Source: Campylobacter hyointestinalis subsp. hyointestinalis (GTDB lineage Bacteria; Campylobacterota; Campylobacteria; Campylobacterales; Campylobacteraceae). Taken from it: 64,000 nt of DNA. This document shows positions 27,252-36,697 of this stretch, piece by piece (the stretch's first letter is position 1; every line of letters begins with the position of its first letter). The notes under the pieces were generated by a model that saw only the letters and a program-made list of their open reading frames with translations, had not been told where the DNA came from and made no database searches. The stretch lies in assembly GCF_013372145.1 (NCBI RefSeq), contig NZ_CP053827.1:434001-498000 (forward strand), given 5' to 3'. A program made the translations under genes and the position numbers.

Positions 27252-28380
27252 TTTTTAGTACCAAAACCGATATAAGCGATATTATGCTTATCACGGTTAT
27301 CAAGCTTAAAAATAGCCCCCAACCGCCAAGCATATATGCAAATCCGGGCACGAAGCTGCCTAAAGCTCCCCCTGCGTAATAAAAGCTCACATAAAGTCCG
27401 TTTGATATGCCTTTGTGAGATTCTGCCATTTTGTTTATAAATCCGCTTGCTATAGAGTGTGTTAAGAAATTTCCAAGGCAGAAAAGTAACATAGCCATAA
27501 ACATTATCATAAAGCTTTCAAATCTAAAAATTTGAAGTGCTACTATCAAGATTATGATGCCGACTATCATAGCATTTACTTGTGTCCCCAAAAATGCAAT
27601 TATCTTTTTTGAATTAAACGATATCAAAACGCCGATTATATATCCAAAATACATCATACCGGTTTTACTACCGCTAAACTCTTTCCCTAAATTTGTTAGT
27701 TCAAACGGTATAAAATTTAAAATAGCTTGAAATGAGAAAAATATACCAAATATCATTATATAAATGTGGAGATTATGCTTTATTTTTAGTATATTCAAGA
27801 TATCGTTTAGCTTTGGTTTTATGAAACTTGCGCTTATTGTTTGGCTAAATTTAAATACTAAAAAAGTAGCCAAAAGCAAAAGCAAGCCAACCATAAAAAA
27901 GAAAAATCGCCAACCAAATAGATCTGTAAAAAATCCGCTAAGAAATCGTCCTAAAAATCCGCCTATTATAGTGACGCCTATATACGCTCCTATCGCGCTT
28001 GCTACGTTTTCTTTGCTTGAAATTTGAGATATATAGCTCATTATCCCAGTAAGTACGGTAGGGACGATAAGCCCTTGAAATCCGCGTATATTTAAAAGCC
28101 AAAAATACGAATCCGTAAAGCTAAATACTATCTCACTTATCCCAAGTAGTAAAAAAGCTACTATGAGTAGTTTTTTGATCTCTATTTTTTCTAGTAGATA
28201 GCCATAAATTATACTTGCAAATGCTAGGGGCGTCATTATCGCTGTAGTAAATAACGTTGCCTCGGTCCTTGTAATACCTAGCTCGCTTTCAAACAATGGA
28301 GCTATGGGTTGAGTTGCGTAAAGCACGCAAAGAGTAAGTCCGGTACAAAAATACATAACCAAAAGTTCTATTTTATTCAT
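27232..28380 (-). CDS. MFS transporter (YnfM-like)
   Basis: A 382-residue major-facilitator protein with 12 predicted TMs. N-terminal TM1 has LYATQPIAPLFESELGI, and the loop 2/3 motif is reduced (YGYLLEKIEIKKL). RGFQGLIVPTVLTGIMSYI is TM4 and IGGFLGRFLSGFFTDLFGWRFFFF is the TM5 motif C region typical of drug:H+ antiporters of the YnfM/CynX group. Substrate is not predictable. It is 15 bases downstream of the phosphoribosyltransferase gene and overlaps the GT39-like gene, within one minus-strand operon. Confidence 0.88.
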   Translation of the reverse strand: MNKIELLVMYFCTGLTLCVLYATQPIAPLFESELGITRTEATLFTTAIMTPLAFASIIYGYLLEKIEIKKLLIVAFLLLGISEIVFSFTDSYFWLLNIRGFQGLIVPTVLTGIMSYISQISSKENVASAIGAYIGVTIIGGFLGRFLSGFFTDLFGWRFFFFMVGLLLLLATFLVFKFSQTISASFIKPKLNDILNILKIKHNLHIYIMIFGIFFSFQAILNFIPFELTNLGKEFSGSKTGMMYFGYIIGVLISFNSKKIIAFLGTQVNAMIVGIIILIVALQIFRFESFMIMFMAMLLFCLGNFLTHSIASGFINKMAESHKGISNGLYVSFYYAGGALGSFVPGFAYMLGGWGLFLSLITVISIISLISVLVLKNDKAAY

Positions 28381-28395
28381 TTTATTTTCTTAAAT

Positions 28396-28836
28396 TTAGT
28401 CTATTCTTTCCCAAAAAAACTCTATCCAGTCATAAGCTTCGGTAACGCTGTATTCTGGTAAAAGAAGAGCCTTTGACTTATAAAAGATAGTAGCGATCCT
28501 AAGCTCTAAATCTGGATATCTTTTCATAATTTCTTTTTTTATGGCGACTATACTTTCGCCGCTATCTATCATATCATCTACTAGTAAAACTTTTTTAAAT
28601 TTACTAAGATCTGGAATATTAAAAATATTTATCGTATCTAGCTTTTTTGTATCTTCGTAATGGATCGAGTTTAAGCTAAAGCAATTTCTATTATTTAATC
28701 TCATACTAATGGCGTGAGCTAAGCTCAGCCCACCCCTAGCTACTGCTAAAATGGCTTCTGGATCAAAGTCTTTTTGAATTTTAGCAGATAAAATCTTAAC
28801 ATCTTTCGCAAAAGATGCGTAACTATAAAATACCAT
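28396..28836 (-). CDS. Purine phosphoribosyltransferase (Gpt/Xpt-like)
   Basis: A 146-residue type I PRTase. The PRPP loop is VLLVDDMIDSGESI and AVARGGLSLAHAIS is the pyrophosphate loop. The short length and C-terminal YDWIEFFWE (aromatic base-stacking region) resemble the bacterial xanthine/guanine PRTase family. It lies 9 bases after the purine permease gene, which supports salvage of xanthine, guanine or hypoxanthine; which base is preferred cannot be read from sequence. Confidence 0.85.
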   Translation of the reverse strand: MVFYSYASFAKDVKILSAKIQKDFDPEAILAVARGGLSLAHAISMRLNNRNCFSLNSIHYEDTKKLDTINIFNIPDLSKFKKVLLVDDMIDSGESIVAIKKEIMKRYPDLELRIATIFYKSKALLLPEYSVTEAYDWIEFFWERID

Positions 28837-28845
28837 TCTAACTCC

Positions 28846-30177
28846 TTAATTTACGCCTAAAAGCTGTCCAAAGAGCTCTGGTGCAGATATGACTAAAAAT
28901 GCTAATAAGCTTATAATAGTTAAGGTTATTATGCCCGAGTTTATATCTTCCAATTTTCTCAAAACCAACTTAACGATAAAGTATGAAATAAATCCTATGC
29001 TAAGTCCGACTGTTATAGAGTAAGTAAGTGGCATAAAGATAACTGTTAAAAACGTAGAAACGCAGATCGCAGGATCACTGTAATTTATCTTGCCAAGCTC
29101 GCTAAACATAAGTACGCCGACCATAACTAGTATAGGATATATTGCATTTGACGGGATTGAGTTAAATAATGGAAGTAAAAATAGCGTAAGTATAAAAAAT
29201 ATCCCTGTAAATACAGCTGTAAGCCCTGTGCGACCTCCTGCCTCTACTCCACTAGCACTTTCAGCAAAAGCTGTTATAGTACTAGTTCCTACTATAGATC
29301 CTGCGACGCTAGTTATAGCATCGCTTTCTAAATTCTTTGTTAGTTTGTGAGTCCCTTCTTCGTTATGTTCGTCAAATAAATTTGCTCTATTGCAAACTCC
29401 AGTTAGAGTTCCAATAGAATCAAAAAGGTGGGTAACGAAAAATGTGATGATAGCAGGAAGCAAAGCAAGCTTTAATGCCCCCATAATATCAAGTTCCATA
29501 AATATAGGCGACAAAGATGCAGGTGCTGAGAAAAACTCGCTAGGAGCCGGATACACTCCAAAAATCCATGCGATAACTGAAGTCGCTGCTACAGCTAAGA
29601 TAAATCCGCCTTTTAAATTTAAAGACCAAAACGCTACTATAATGATAAGCCCTAAAGCTCCTATAAAGACTTTAGGATCAGATATATTTCCTATGCCGAC
29701 AAGGGTTGCTGGATTATATGTTATTAGCCCCATTTGTTTAAGTCCTACAAAGCAGATAAACGCTCCTATACCAGCACTTATCGCGCGCCTAAGATCTATA
29801 GGTATGTTTTTTATTATCCATATACGGAAATTTGTAAAACTAAGTACTACAAAGATGATAGCACTGATACAAACAACACCAAGAGCTGTTTGCCAAGGTA
29901 TCTTCATACCTATAACAAGCCCATAAGTGAAGTACGCATTTAGTCCCATACCTACGCTAAGAGCTACTGGCGTATTTGCCCAAAAACCGTTAAATATACA
30001 TGAGATTATAGTTATAACGGCAGTCGCGGTGAGCAGGGCGTCTTTTGGCATTCCTGCGTCACTCATAATGAGCATATTTACAGGGACTATATACATCATT
30101 GCTAAAAATGTGGTAAGTCCTGCGTTGAATTCATTTTTTACAGAAGTATTATTTTCTTTTAATTTGAAAAAATTCAC
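28846..30177 (-). CDS. NCS2 (AzgA/PbuG-like) purine permease
   Basis: A 443-residue, about 13-14 TM transporter. The N-terminal EFNAGLTTFLAMMYIVPVN, VGMGLNAYFTYG, and the central FFVTHLFDSIGTLTGVCNRANLFDE with STITAFAESASGVEAGGRTGL are signatures of the AzgA subgroup (adenine, guanine, hypoxanthine). It sits between mqnE (9 bases) and the PRTase gene (9 bases), so uptake and phosphoribosylation of a purine are coupled. The futalosine pathway releases adenine or hypoxanthine, which could explain the grouping with mqnE. Confidence 0.93.
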   Translation of the reverse strand: MNFFKLKENNTSVKNEFNAGLTTFLAMMYIVPVNMLIMSDAGMPKDALLTATAVITIISCIFNGFWANTPVALSVGMGLNAYFTYGLVIGMKIPWQTALGVVCISAIIFVVLSFTNFRIWIIKNIPIDLRRAISAGIGAFICFVGLKQMGLITYNPATLVGIGNISDPKVFIGALGLIIIVAFWSLNLKGGFILAVAATSVIAWIFGVYPAPSEFFSAPASLSPIFMELDIMGALKLALLPAIITFFVTHLFDSIGTLTGVCNRANLFDEHNEEGTHKLTKNLESDAITSVAGSIVGTSTITAFAESASGVEAGGRTGLTAVFTGIFFILTLFLLPLFNSIPSNAIYPILVMVGVLMFSELGKINYSDPAICVSTFLTVIFMPLTYSITVGLSIGFISYFIVKLVLRKLEDINSGIITLTIISLLAFLVISAPELFGQLLGVN

Positions 30178-30186
30178 GCCTTCTCC

Positions 30187-31317
30187 TTAATTATAAATTT
30201 TGATTTCATTATATAAACTATCTCTTTGTACTGGGACAAGTCCACTAGTTTGGATAAGTTCTATAAAGTCGCTTTTGCTTTGTCCGTTTTTACTCTTTGC
30301 CCCAGCGCTACTTTGTATACTTTCGTTTTCTATGGTTCCATCTAGATCATCAGCTCCAAATTCTTGAGCTATGAGAGCTAAATTTAAAGTAGAAGTCGCC
30401 CAGTAAGCTTTTATGTGTGGGATATTGTCCAAAAGCAGTCTAGATATAGCTATCGTTTTTAAAATTTCTTGTGAGCCTAAAATCCCATCTATTTTTAGAT
30501 AGTTATTATCTCTTTGATACACCAAAGGTATAAAAGCGTTAAATCCGCATTTTAGCTCATTTTTACCCAAACTTACTCCTTGCTTTGCACTTGTATCACT
30601 TTGCTTGTTTTGTAAAGAAATATCTTGCAAATTTCTTATACGCAATATATGATCTATCCTATGGCTGCGATCTTCTATATGCCCAAAAAGCATCGTAGCG
30701 TTGCTAAAGCGTCCTTTTTTATGCCAAAGCTCGTGGATTTTTAGCCAGTTTTCGCTACTTACTTTTCCTTTGCAAATTTTTTCTCTGATACTCTCGTCAA
30801 ATATCTCGGCTCCACCACCTGGCATACTATCTACGCCGTAATTTATCATCAAGTCTATCGTCTGCTCATAGCTTAGAGCGTGTTTTCTTTTTAGATAGTC
30901 TATTTCTGCTGCTGTCATTGCTTTGATATGTAAAAATGGATATTTTTGTTTTATCATTTTAAAGATCTCAAGATACCACTGCGGGGTAACAAAAGGATTA
31001 TGAGATGATACTATGTGTATCTCTTTTGTCCCGTTTTTTACGGTATCATCTACTATTTTCATTATTTCTTCGTGACTCATCGTGTAGGCGTTGTCGTTTT
31101 TACGATGAGCCGAGAATGCACAAAATTTGCAAGTATCGGCGCATAAATTTGTAGGATTTATATGTCTGTTTATATTGAAATATACTTTGTTTGAATTTAG
31201 TTTTTGGCGCACTTTGTTTGCATATTTGCCTAGCGTAAAGAGATCTAGATCATACAGAGCTAAGCCTTCATCATATCCTAGTCTTTGTCCATTTTCTAAT
31301 TTATCTATCAAGCTCAT
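30187..31317 (-). CDS. mqnE: Aminofutalosine synthase MqnE (radical SAM)
   Basis: Makes aminofutalosine from the enolpyruvyl benzoate made by MqnA, with SAM, in the futalosine route to menaquinone. It has 376 residues from ATG 31317; a TTG at 31356 keeps the frame but falls on the promoter. The radical SAM cluster is CADTCKFCAF (CxxxCxxC). HINPTNLC before it and MPGGGAEIFDESIR, LKIHELWHKKGRFSNATMLFGHIE after it are typical of MqnE, against MqnC. It begins a minus-strand series with purine salvage genes. A UbiD-type decarboxylase that probably acts later in the pathway lies at 44978-46792. Confidence 0.93.
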   Translation of the reverse strand: MSLIDKLENGQRLGYDEGLALYDLDLFTLGKYANKVRQKLNSNKVYFNINRHINPTNLCADTCKFCAFSAHRKNDNAYTMSHEEIMKIVDDTVKNGTKEIHIVSSHNPFVTPQWYLEIFKMIKQKYPFLHIKAMTAAEIDYLKRKHALSYEQTIDLMINYGVDSMPGGGAEIFDESIREKICKGKVSSENWLKIHELWHKKGRFSNATMLFGHIEDRSHRIDHILRIRNLQDISLQNKQSDTSAKQGVSLGKNELKCGFNAFIPLVYQRDNNYLKIDGILGSQEILKTIAISRLLLDNIPHIKAYWATSTLNLALIAQEFGADDLDGTIENESIQSSAGAKSKNGQSKSDFIELIQTSGLVPVQRDSLYNEIKIYN

Positions 31318-31355
31318 TTTAGTATAACCGCCATTTTTAAAAATTTGAAAAAACA

Positions 31356-31361
31356 ATTATA
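31356..31361 (-). promoter_or_regulatory. -10 box of mqnE operon
   Basis: TATAAT on the minus strand, about 40 bases before the mqnE ATG. It lies back to back with the leader of the divergent glnD-like gene. Confidence 0.5.
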
Positions 31362-31429
31362 TGCTAATGCCACTTAAAAAAGCTTTTTTTTTGAATTTTT
31401 TTGATAATATTTTGCTAAAGGAAATAGGT

Positions 31430-33973
31430 ATGAGTAGAATAGGTGATATCAAAAGTTTAAAACATAAAAACGAAGACGAAATGCTAGAGTTTTGCAAAGA
31501 TGGTGTTTTAAAATGTAAAAAATCTCTCAAACACCAGTTTGGCAAACTAGCTGGAAAGAGCTTTGGAGCGTATCAAAGTAAAGAGATAGATAAATTTATA
31601 AAACATGCATTTTTGGCTGTAAAATTAAAGTATTTTGGTGAGTTTGATCCTGATGATGATAAAATTCCCTTGTCTGTTATAGCGCTTGGGAGTTACGCCT
31701 TAAGCGAAATGAGCGTAAAAAGCAGTATAGATCTTTTAATTTCTTATAAAAATATTCCTGGATACAATATCAAAGAGATAGTGGATCATTACGCTCTTTT
31801 TTTGAAAAATATAAATTTAGATATAAATTGTATGATTTTTGAAGTAGGCGAGATATTTGATAAAGTTAAAGATGATATAGAGTTAAAAACTATGTTCTAT
31901 CAAATCAGATATATCTGCGCTTCAAAGCAACTGTATAAGCTAAGTAGAGACGAGGTCGGTGAGCTAAAAAACTACAAAAAAGATGAATTTATAAAATGGC
32001 ATTTAGATAAATTGATGCCTTATGATACTATAGCGCCACTTAGTCAAAAACCAGATATCAAAAATGGTTATGGTGGGTTTTATGATTATAAGAGAATTTA
32101 CTGGCTTTTAAACGGGTTAGATAAAAATAGTCCTAAATTTCATGCTTTAAAAGTTATGAGCGAAAAGGAACTTAGCGAACTAAATTTAAGTGTTGATTTT
32201 ATCAGTTCACTCAGATCTGCTTTACAGATCAGCGGCGGCGAGGACGAACTAAAGAGCGAGTATCTAAGTGGCGTGGCTTCCGTGATGCAAATAAAAGAAA
32301 AAAAGATGCTTGAACCAGAAGTTTTACTTGCAGTCAAAACGCTCTTTAGTATGCATACGATAGGGCTTTATAGTAGATATTTAGCTAAAGCTTTGTTTCC
32401 TGCTTTTTTCAAAAGCGATCTAAGCTTTAAAGACAAAAAACTTTGTAGGTTAAGATCAGGACTATATAATATCTCAAATATCATCTATGTTCCGCTTAAA
32501 AAAAAGCCAAAGCAAATTTGTGATATCATCAAAGATCTAAACTCTTTACCAGATGTTCCGCTTAAATTCGATATAACGACTATATTTTATCTCAAAAAAA
32601 CGATTATCAAAAAAGATAGTATAGACGCAAATCTCGCAGCATTTAAGAAGATATTTAGCAAGGATAATAGCTCACAGATTTTAAAAGCGCTTTTAGACTC
32701 GGAGCTTCTATTTTTGTTTATGAAACCTATGGAGCATACTAGGCATTTAGCTGCGATAGATGGATACCATAGTTATAGCGTTGATGAGTATAGTTTGCTT
32801 TGCGTTAATGTCCTTGAAAATATCAAAGATAAATTTATCAAAAGCTTATATGACGAGCTTTGTCCTGCTGGAAAAACCGTCCTCAAAATGGCTCTTCTTA
32901 TGCACGATGTTGGCAAAGGATTAGTTGGCGATCACCTTAATATGGGTGCAAATATTTTTAGAGCTTATGCAAATAAACTAGGATTTGATACAAAAGCTGT
33001 AAATTTAGGCGTAAATTTGATAAAAAATCACACTCTTATGAATAACGTCGCAAATAGAGAAGATATCTATAATCAACAAGTTATTTTGAATTTCATATCA
33101 TATATAGGCGATGCTCAGTCTTTAAAGCTACTTTATGTGATAACTTATTGTATGAATAACGCAACGAGCGACGGTTTTTACAACTCATACACGGCAAAAC
33201 TTTTAAGAGAGCTTTATGAGATCGGTATGAAAAGCTTTGAAAATAGTGATGAAAACTTACTAGATGAAGCTGCACGTCGTGTAAAAAAAGAGAATGCTAT
33301 CAAAAAATGTAAAGATTTCTTAGAGCTTAGTAAAGACGAGCAAAATATGATATTTGATATAGGATCAAATTTGATGTTTATAAAATACCCGCCAAGCGAG
33401 ATAGTTCGTATAGCTTTGTGGGCAAATAGCTGCTCGAATATATCTATAAATATACAAAACAAAGATAGTTTTTGCGTGGAGATCATCACTAAGCGTGGCT
33501 GGAATATTACTATGGTGCTTGGCAAATTGTCTGATTTAGATCTTGCATATATGGAAATTTTTGAACTGTTTGATAATAAAGTTTTTATAAAATTAGAGTA
33601 TAATCACGTCGCTTCAAAAGAGCAGATGAAAAATATGGAGACTATGATAATAGGAGCGCTTTGTGACAAGCAAAAAGCTAAAACGGCTAAGCCAATTATC
33701 TATGAAAATGAGATCAGTTTAGATAAAGATCATAGCAAAATTTATGCTAAAATAAACATAAACGCTAAAGACCAAAGAGGGCTTATGGCGTATGTTCTTA
33801 GCATTTTTGAAAAATTTGATATAAAAGTTGCAAATGTGAGAGCTCAAACGATAAAAAACAGAACTAGAAATTTGTTTTTGATACAAAAAGATAATAATTT
33901 GGACAAAAACTACGAAGCTATCTTAAATTTAATAGTTACAAGAAACAAAAAGGACGAAAAATGTGCGGAATAG
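31430..33973 (+). CDS. glnD: GlnD-like uridylyltransferase/HD protein with altered nucleotidyltransferase site
   Basis: An 847-residue protein with the GlnD order: nucleotidyltransferase (about 75-170), GlnE/DUF294-like linker with PDIKNGYGGFYDYKRIYWL, HD domain (about 470-600, H492-D493 in LMHDVGKGLVGDH), then ACT-like C-terminus (NINAKDQRGLMAYVLSIF). GlnD uridylylates PII under nitrogen limitation and removes UMP through its HD domain. Here the expected G-G-Y...S-D-x-D reads GSYALSEMSVKSSIDLLI, so the first catalytic Asp is Ser99 while D101 remains. Transfer activity is doubtful; the HD side looks intact. Start: ATG 31430 with AAAGGA seven bases upstream, rather than 31361. The 3' end overlaps glmS by 13 bases. 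Confidence 0.8.
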   Translation: MSRIGDIKSLKHKNEDEMLEFCKDGVLKCKKSLKHQFGKLAGKSFGAYQSKEIDKFIKHAFLAVKLKYFGEFDPDDDKIPLSVIALGSYALSEMSVKSSIDLLISYKNIPGYNIKEIVDHYALFLKNINLDINCMIFEVGEIFDKVKDDIELKTMFYQIRYICASKQLYKLSRDEVGELKNYKKDEFIKWHLDKLMPYDTIAPLSQKPDIKNGYGGFYDYKRIYWLLNGLDKNSPKFHALKVMSEKELSELNLSVDFISSLRSALQISGGEDELKSEYLSGVASVMQIKEKKMLEPEVLLAVKTLFSMHTIGLYSRYLAKALFPAFFKSDLSFKDKKLCRLRSGLYNISNIIYVPLKKKPKQICDIIKDLNSLPDVPLKFDITTIFYLKKTIIKKDSIDANLAAFKKIFSKDNSSQILKALLDSELLFLFMKPMEHTRHLAAIDGYHSYSVDEYSLLCVNVLENIKDKFIKSLYDELCPAGKTVLKMALLMHDVGKGLVGDHLNMGANIFRAYANKLGFDTKAVNLGVNLIKNHTLMNNVANREDIYNQQVILNFISYIGDAQSLKLLYVITYCMNNATSDGFYNSYTAKLLRELYEIGMKSFENSDENLLDEAARRVKKENAIKKCKDFLELSKDEQNMIFDIGSNLMFIKYPPSEIVRIALWANSCSNISINIQNKDSFCVEIITKRGWNITMVLGKLSDLDLAYMEIFELFDNKVFIKLEYNHVASKEQMKNMETMIIGALCDKQKAKTAKPIIYENEISLDKDHSKIYAKININAKDQRGLMAYVLSIFEKFDIKVANVRAQTIKNRTRNLFLIQKDNNLDKNYEAILNLIVTRNKKDEKCAE

Positions 33974-35778
33974 TAGGCTATATAGGTAACAAAGAAAAAA
34001 AATCCATAATAATAAGCGGACTAAAAGAGCTTGAATATAGAGGCTATGATAGCGCTGGAATGGCTATTATGGGTGGTAAATGTTGCAATGATATAAACTA
34101 TTTTAAATCGGTTGGAAAATTAGAAAATTTGGCAAATAAAATGGAGGGTTTTACAAGTGAGGGGCTAGGCGTAGCCATAGGTCATACTAGGTGGGCTACT
34201 CACGGTAAGCCTACTGAGATAAACGCTCATCCGCATCTTGGCGAGTATAGCTTTGTCATACACAACGGTATAATCGAAAACTATAAAGAGCTAAAAGATG
34301 AGCTAGAGGCAAAGGGTGTTAAATTTGTAAGTCAAACCGATACCGAAGTCATCGTCCATCTTTTTGAATACTATAATAAAACTGAGAAAACTCCATTTGA
34401 TGCCTATAAAAAGACTATTTCAAGGCTAAGGGGAGCTTATGCGACTTTGCTAATCACAAAAGCGTGTGAAGGCGAGATATTTTTTGCTAAAAATGCAGCG
34501 CCTCTTATCATAGCTAAAAACGGAGATGAGATATATTTTTCAAGCTCAGATGCGCCTCTTATCGGTCTTGCAAAAGACGCTATGTATCTTGAGGACGGTA
34601 GTTTTGGTGTAGCAAAACTAGGCGAGATAAAGCTTTTTGATAAAGAAGCAAACGAGCTAAGCCTTAGTTTTTCACCTCTTCCAAAAGATAAAGGTTACGC
34701 TAGAAAAGACGGTTTTAGATTTTTTATGGAAAAAGAAATTTATGAGCAAAGCCAAGTTATCGCAGAATGTTTGATGGGTAGGATCAAAGATGATGATATA
34801 AACTTAGACATAAAAGAAGATCTGTTTGATGGCATAGATGAGATACTTCTTTGCGCTTGTGGAACTAGCTATCACGCCGCGCTTAGCGCTAGTTATCTGT
34901 TTGAGAGAATTTCAAAGATAAGGGCTAAGGTCGAGATCGCAAGTGAGTTTAGATATAAAGATCCGCTTTTAAGTAAGAAGTCGCTTTTTATCGTTATATC
35001 CCAAAGTGGAGAGACTGCAGATACGCTTGAGGCGCTTAAAATAGCTAAAAATGCGGGGCTTAAAACTATGGCGATTTGCAATGTAGATAACTCAAGCATA
35101 GTCAGACTTGCTGGTGATGTTATCTTAACTAGAGCAGGTATAGAAAAAGGGGTAGCTAGTACAAAAGCATTTGCTACTCAAGTAGTTTGCCTATGGCTCT
35201 TAGCTTTAAAACTCGCAAAATATAGAAAAGCTATAGATACAAAAACATTAGAAGCTGAGATAAAAGCGCTTAGAAACATTCCTAGTATTGTGCATTTTGA
35301 TACAAGCTTACAAGAGAGAATTCATCGTTTAGCTAAGCATTATTTACACGGTCATGGATTTTTCTTTATCGGTAGAGATATATTTTATCCACTTGCTCTT
35401 GAGGGGGCATTAAAATTAAAAGAGATTAGCTACCTACACGCTGAGGGCTATCCAGCTGGCGAGATGAAGCACGGTCCTATCGCTCTAGCAGATACGGGGC
35501 TTTATACTATAGCTTTGCTTCCAAAAACTCTGCTTTATGAAAAGACGAAGTCAAATGTCGAAGAGTTAGCCGCGAGAGATGCATTTATAACAGCTATCAG
35601 TCCGTTACCATTTGAGCTTAGTGATGATTTTATCCAAACGAATTTGTATGAGCATCCTATGAGCGAATTTTTTGAGATGATGATAGTTTTACAGCTTTTT
35701 GCTTTGGAAATTTCAGTACGTTTAGGAAATGACGTAGATATGCCAAGAAACCTTGCAAAGAGCGTTACTGTTGAGTAA
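33961..35778 (+). CDS. glmS: Glutamine-fructose-6-phosphate aminotransferase GlmS
   Basis: Makes glucosamine-6-phosphate, the entry to UDP-GlcNAc for wall and LPS. It has 605 residues. The N-terminal nucleophile Cys2 is in MCGIVGYIG, glutaminase motifs are HTRWATHGKP and HNGIIENY, and two SIS domains carry CGTSYHAA, SQSGETADTLEAL and EGYPAGEMKHGPIAL. The C-terminus is DVDMPRNLAKSVTVE, as usual. The ATG lies inside the end of the glnD-like gene, with AAGGA five bases upstream, so the two are probably coupled; both deal with glutamine. No glmS ribozyme is present, because the overlap leaves no room. Confidence 0.97.
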   Translation: MCGIVGYIGNKEKKSIIISGLKELEYRGYDSAGMAIMGGKCCNDINYFKSVGKLENLANKMEGFTSEGLGVAIGHTRWATHGKPTEINAHPHLGEYSFVIHNGIIENYKELKDELEAKGVKFVSQTDTEVIVHLFEYYNKTEKTPFDAYKKTISRLRGAYATLLITKACEGEIFFAKNAAPLIIAKNGDEIYFSSSDAPLIGLAKDAMYLEDGSFGVAKLGEIKLFDKEANELSLSFSPLPKDKGYARKDGFRFFMEKEIYEQSQVIAECLMGRIKDDDINLDIKEDLFDGIDEILLCACGTSYHAALSASYLFERISKIRAKVEIASEFRYKDPLLSKKSLFIVISQSGETADTLEALKIAKNAGLKTMAICNVDNSSIVRLAGDVILTRAGIEKGVASTKAFATQVVCLWLLALKLAKYRKAIDTKTLEAEIKALRNIPSIVHFDTSLQERIHRLAKHYLHGHGFFFIGRDIFYPLALEGALKLKEISYLHAEGYPAGEMKHGPIALADTGLYTIALLPKTLLYEKTKSNVEELAARDAFITAISPLPFELSDDFIQTNLYEHPMSEFFEMMIVLQLFALEISVRLGNDVDMPRNLAKSVTVE

Positions 35779-35839
35779 TAAATCGTGTTTAGGCTTTTTA
35801 AATTTAGTAAAATAGTGATAGTATCTAAAAATTTGGAAG

Positions 35840-36697
35840 ATGAATTTGAATAAAGTTTTTAAACTGTTTTTGCTTTTTATATTTGTCTGCTTACTCATCT
35901 TATGCGGATTTTATTATAAATATCTGCAAACTCAAAAAGATCAAAATATCAAAAAATATTTTGATCTAAATGCTGAGCTTATGATAAGCGCACTTGAAAA
36001 TGAGCGTTTAAACGCACTTGCTATATCTATACTTCTTTCTAAAAACAGTGATATCAGAACTTGTTATGAGAGCGGAGATCATAATTATTGTATGAATAGC
36101 GCAAAGGAATTTGCTAGTATCTTAAGTCAAGTTCCTAACTATAAAAATATCCGTATTCATATGCACGATGCTAATACAAAAAGCCTTGCAAGGAGCTTTG
36201 ACGAGACTAAATTTGGTGATAATCTAAGTGGGTTTAGATATATGCTAAATGACGTCAAAAAAAATATGCAGCCTATAGCCGGTATCGAAGTTGGAAGATG
36301 CGGTATGTTTATACGCGGAATTTCTCCTGTATTTTTAGATAATAAATTTGCTGGAAGTATCGAAGTATTGTTGGATTTTTCCCGTCTTGAAAATATAGCT
36401 TGGTCGCAAGGACTAAATATATTTATCCTTTTAAATAAAAGCTTTGATAGTGATTGTATAACAAATATAGATAAGAGCTTGCTAAAGAAATACTACATAC
36501 TAAATCAAAATATCGCAAATATAAATTTACTTCCGAATTTACGTAGGTTTGATTTTGAAAATTTAAATTTTATGAAATCCGGACAAGATTATTTTTACTC
36601 AAAGCTTATTATTGATATATTAAATAATAAAGTCGGTTACGTAGTGCTACACTATAGCGATAATGCCGCTTCTAGGCTAGGTTTGACTGAGTATTGA
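35840..36697 (+). CDS. Orphan membrane-anchored Cache-type sensor protein
   Basis: A 285-residue protein: an N-terminal TM (about 6-27), then a periplasmic domain to the C-terminus. RGISPVFLDNKFAGSIEVLLDFSRLENIAWSQ and the last FYSKLIIDILNNKVGYVVLHYSD resemble the dCache_3-type ligand domain of Campylobacter chemoreceptors. There is no second TM, HAMP, kinase or MCP output domain, and the frame simply ends. It may be a cut-down chemoreceptor or a stand-alone periplasmic sensor. Cys residues at RTCYESGDHNYC and GRCGMF could form disulfides. Its last 26 bases overlap, tail to tail, the histidine kinase on the other strand. No terminator separates it from glmS (61 bases). Confidence 0.65.
   Translation: MNLNKVFKLFLLFIFVCLLILCGFYYKYLQTQKDQNIKKYFDLNAELMISALENERLNALAISILLSKNSDIRTCYESGDHNYCMNSAKEFASILSQVPNYKNIRIHMHDANTKSLARSFDETKFGDNLSGFRYMLNDVKKNMQPIAGIEVGRCGMFIRGISPVFLDNKFAGSIEVLLDFSRLENIAWSQGLNIFILLNKSFDSDCITNIDKSLLKKYYILNQNIANINLLPNLRRFDFENLNFMKSGQDYFYSKLIIDILNNKVGYVVLHYSDNAASRLGLTEY

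Noticed and set aside
29390-29926. 178-codon plus-strand frame opposite the purine permease
   Set aside because: It is antisense to a strongly conserved NCS2 protein, has no ribosome binding site and a proline/lysine-rich composition typical of shadow frames.
33905-33961. glmS ribozyme before glmS
   Set aside because: The leader is coding sequence of the glnD-like gene and shows no ribozyme core.
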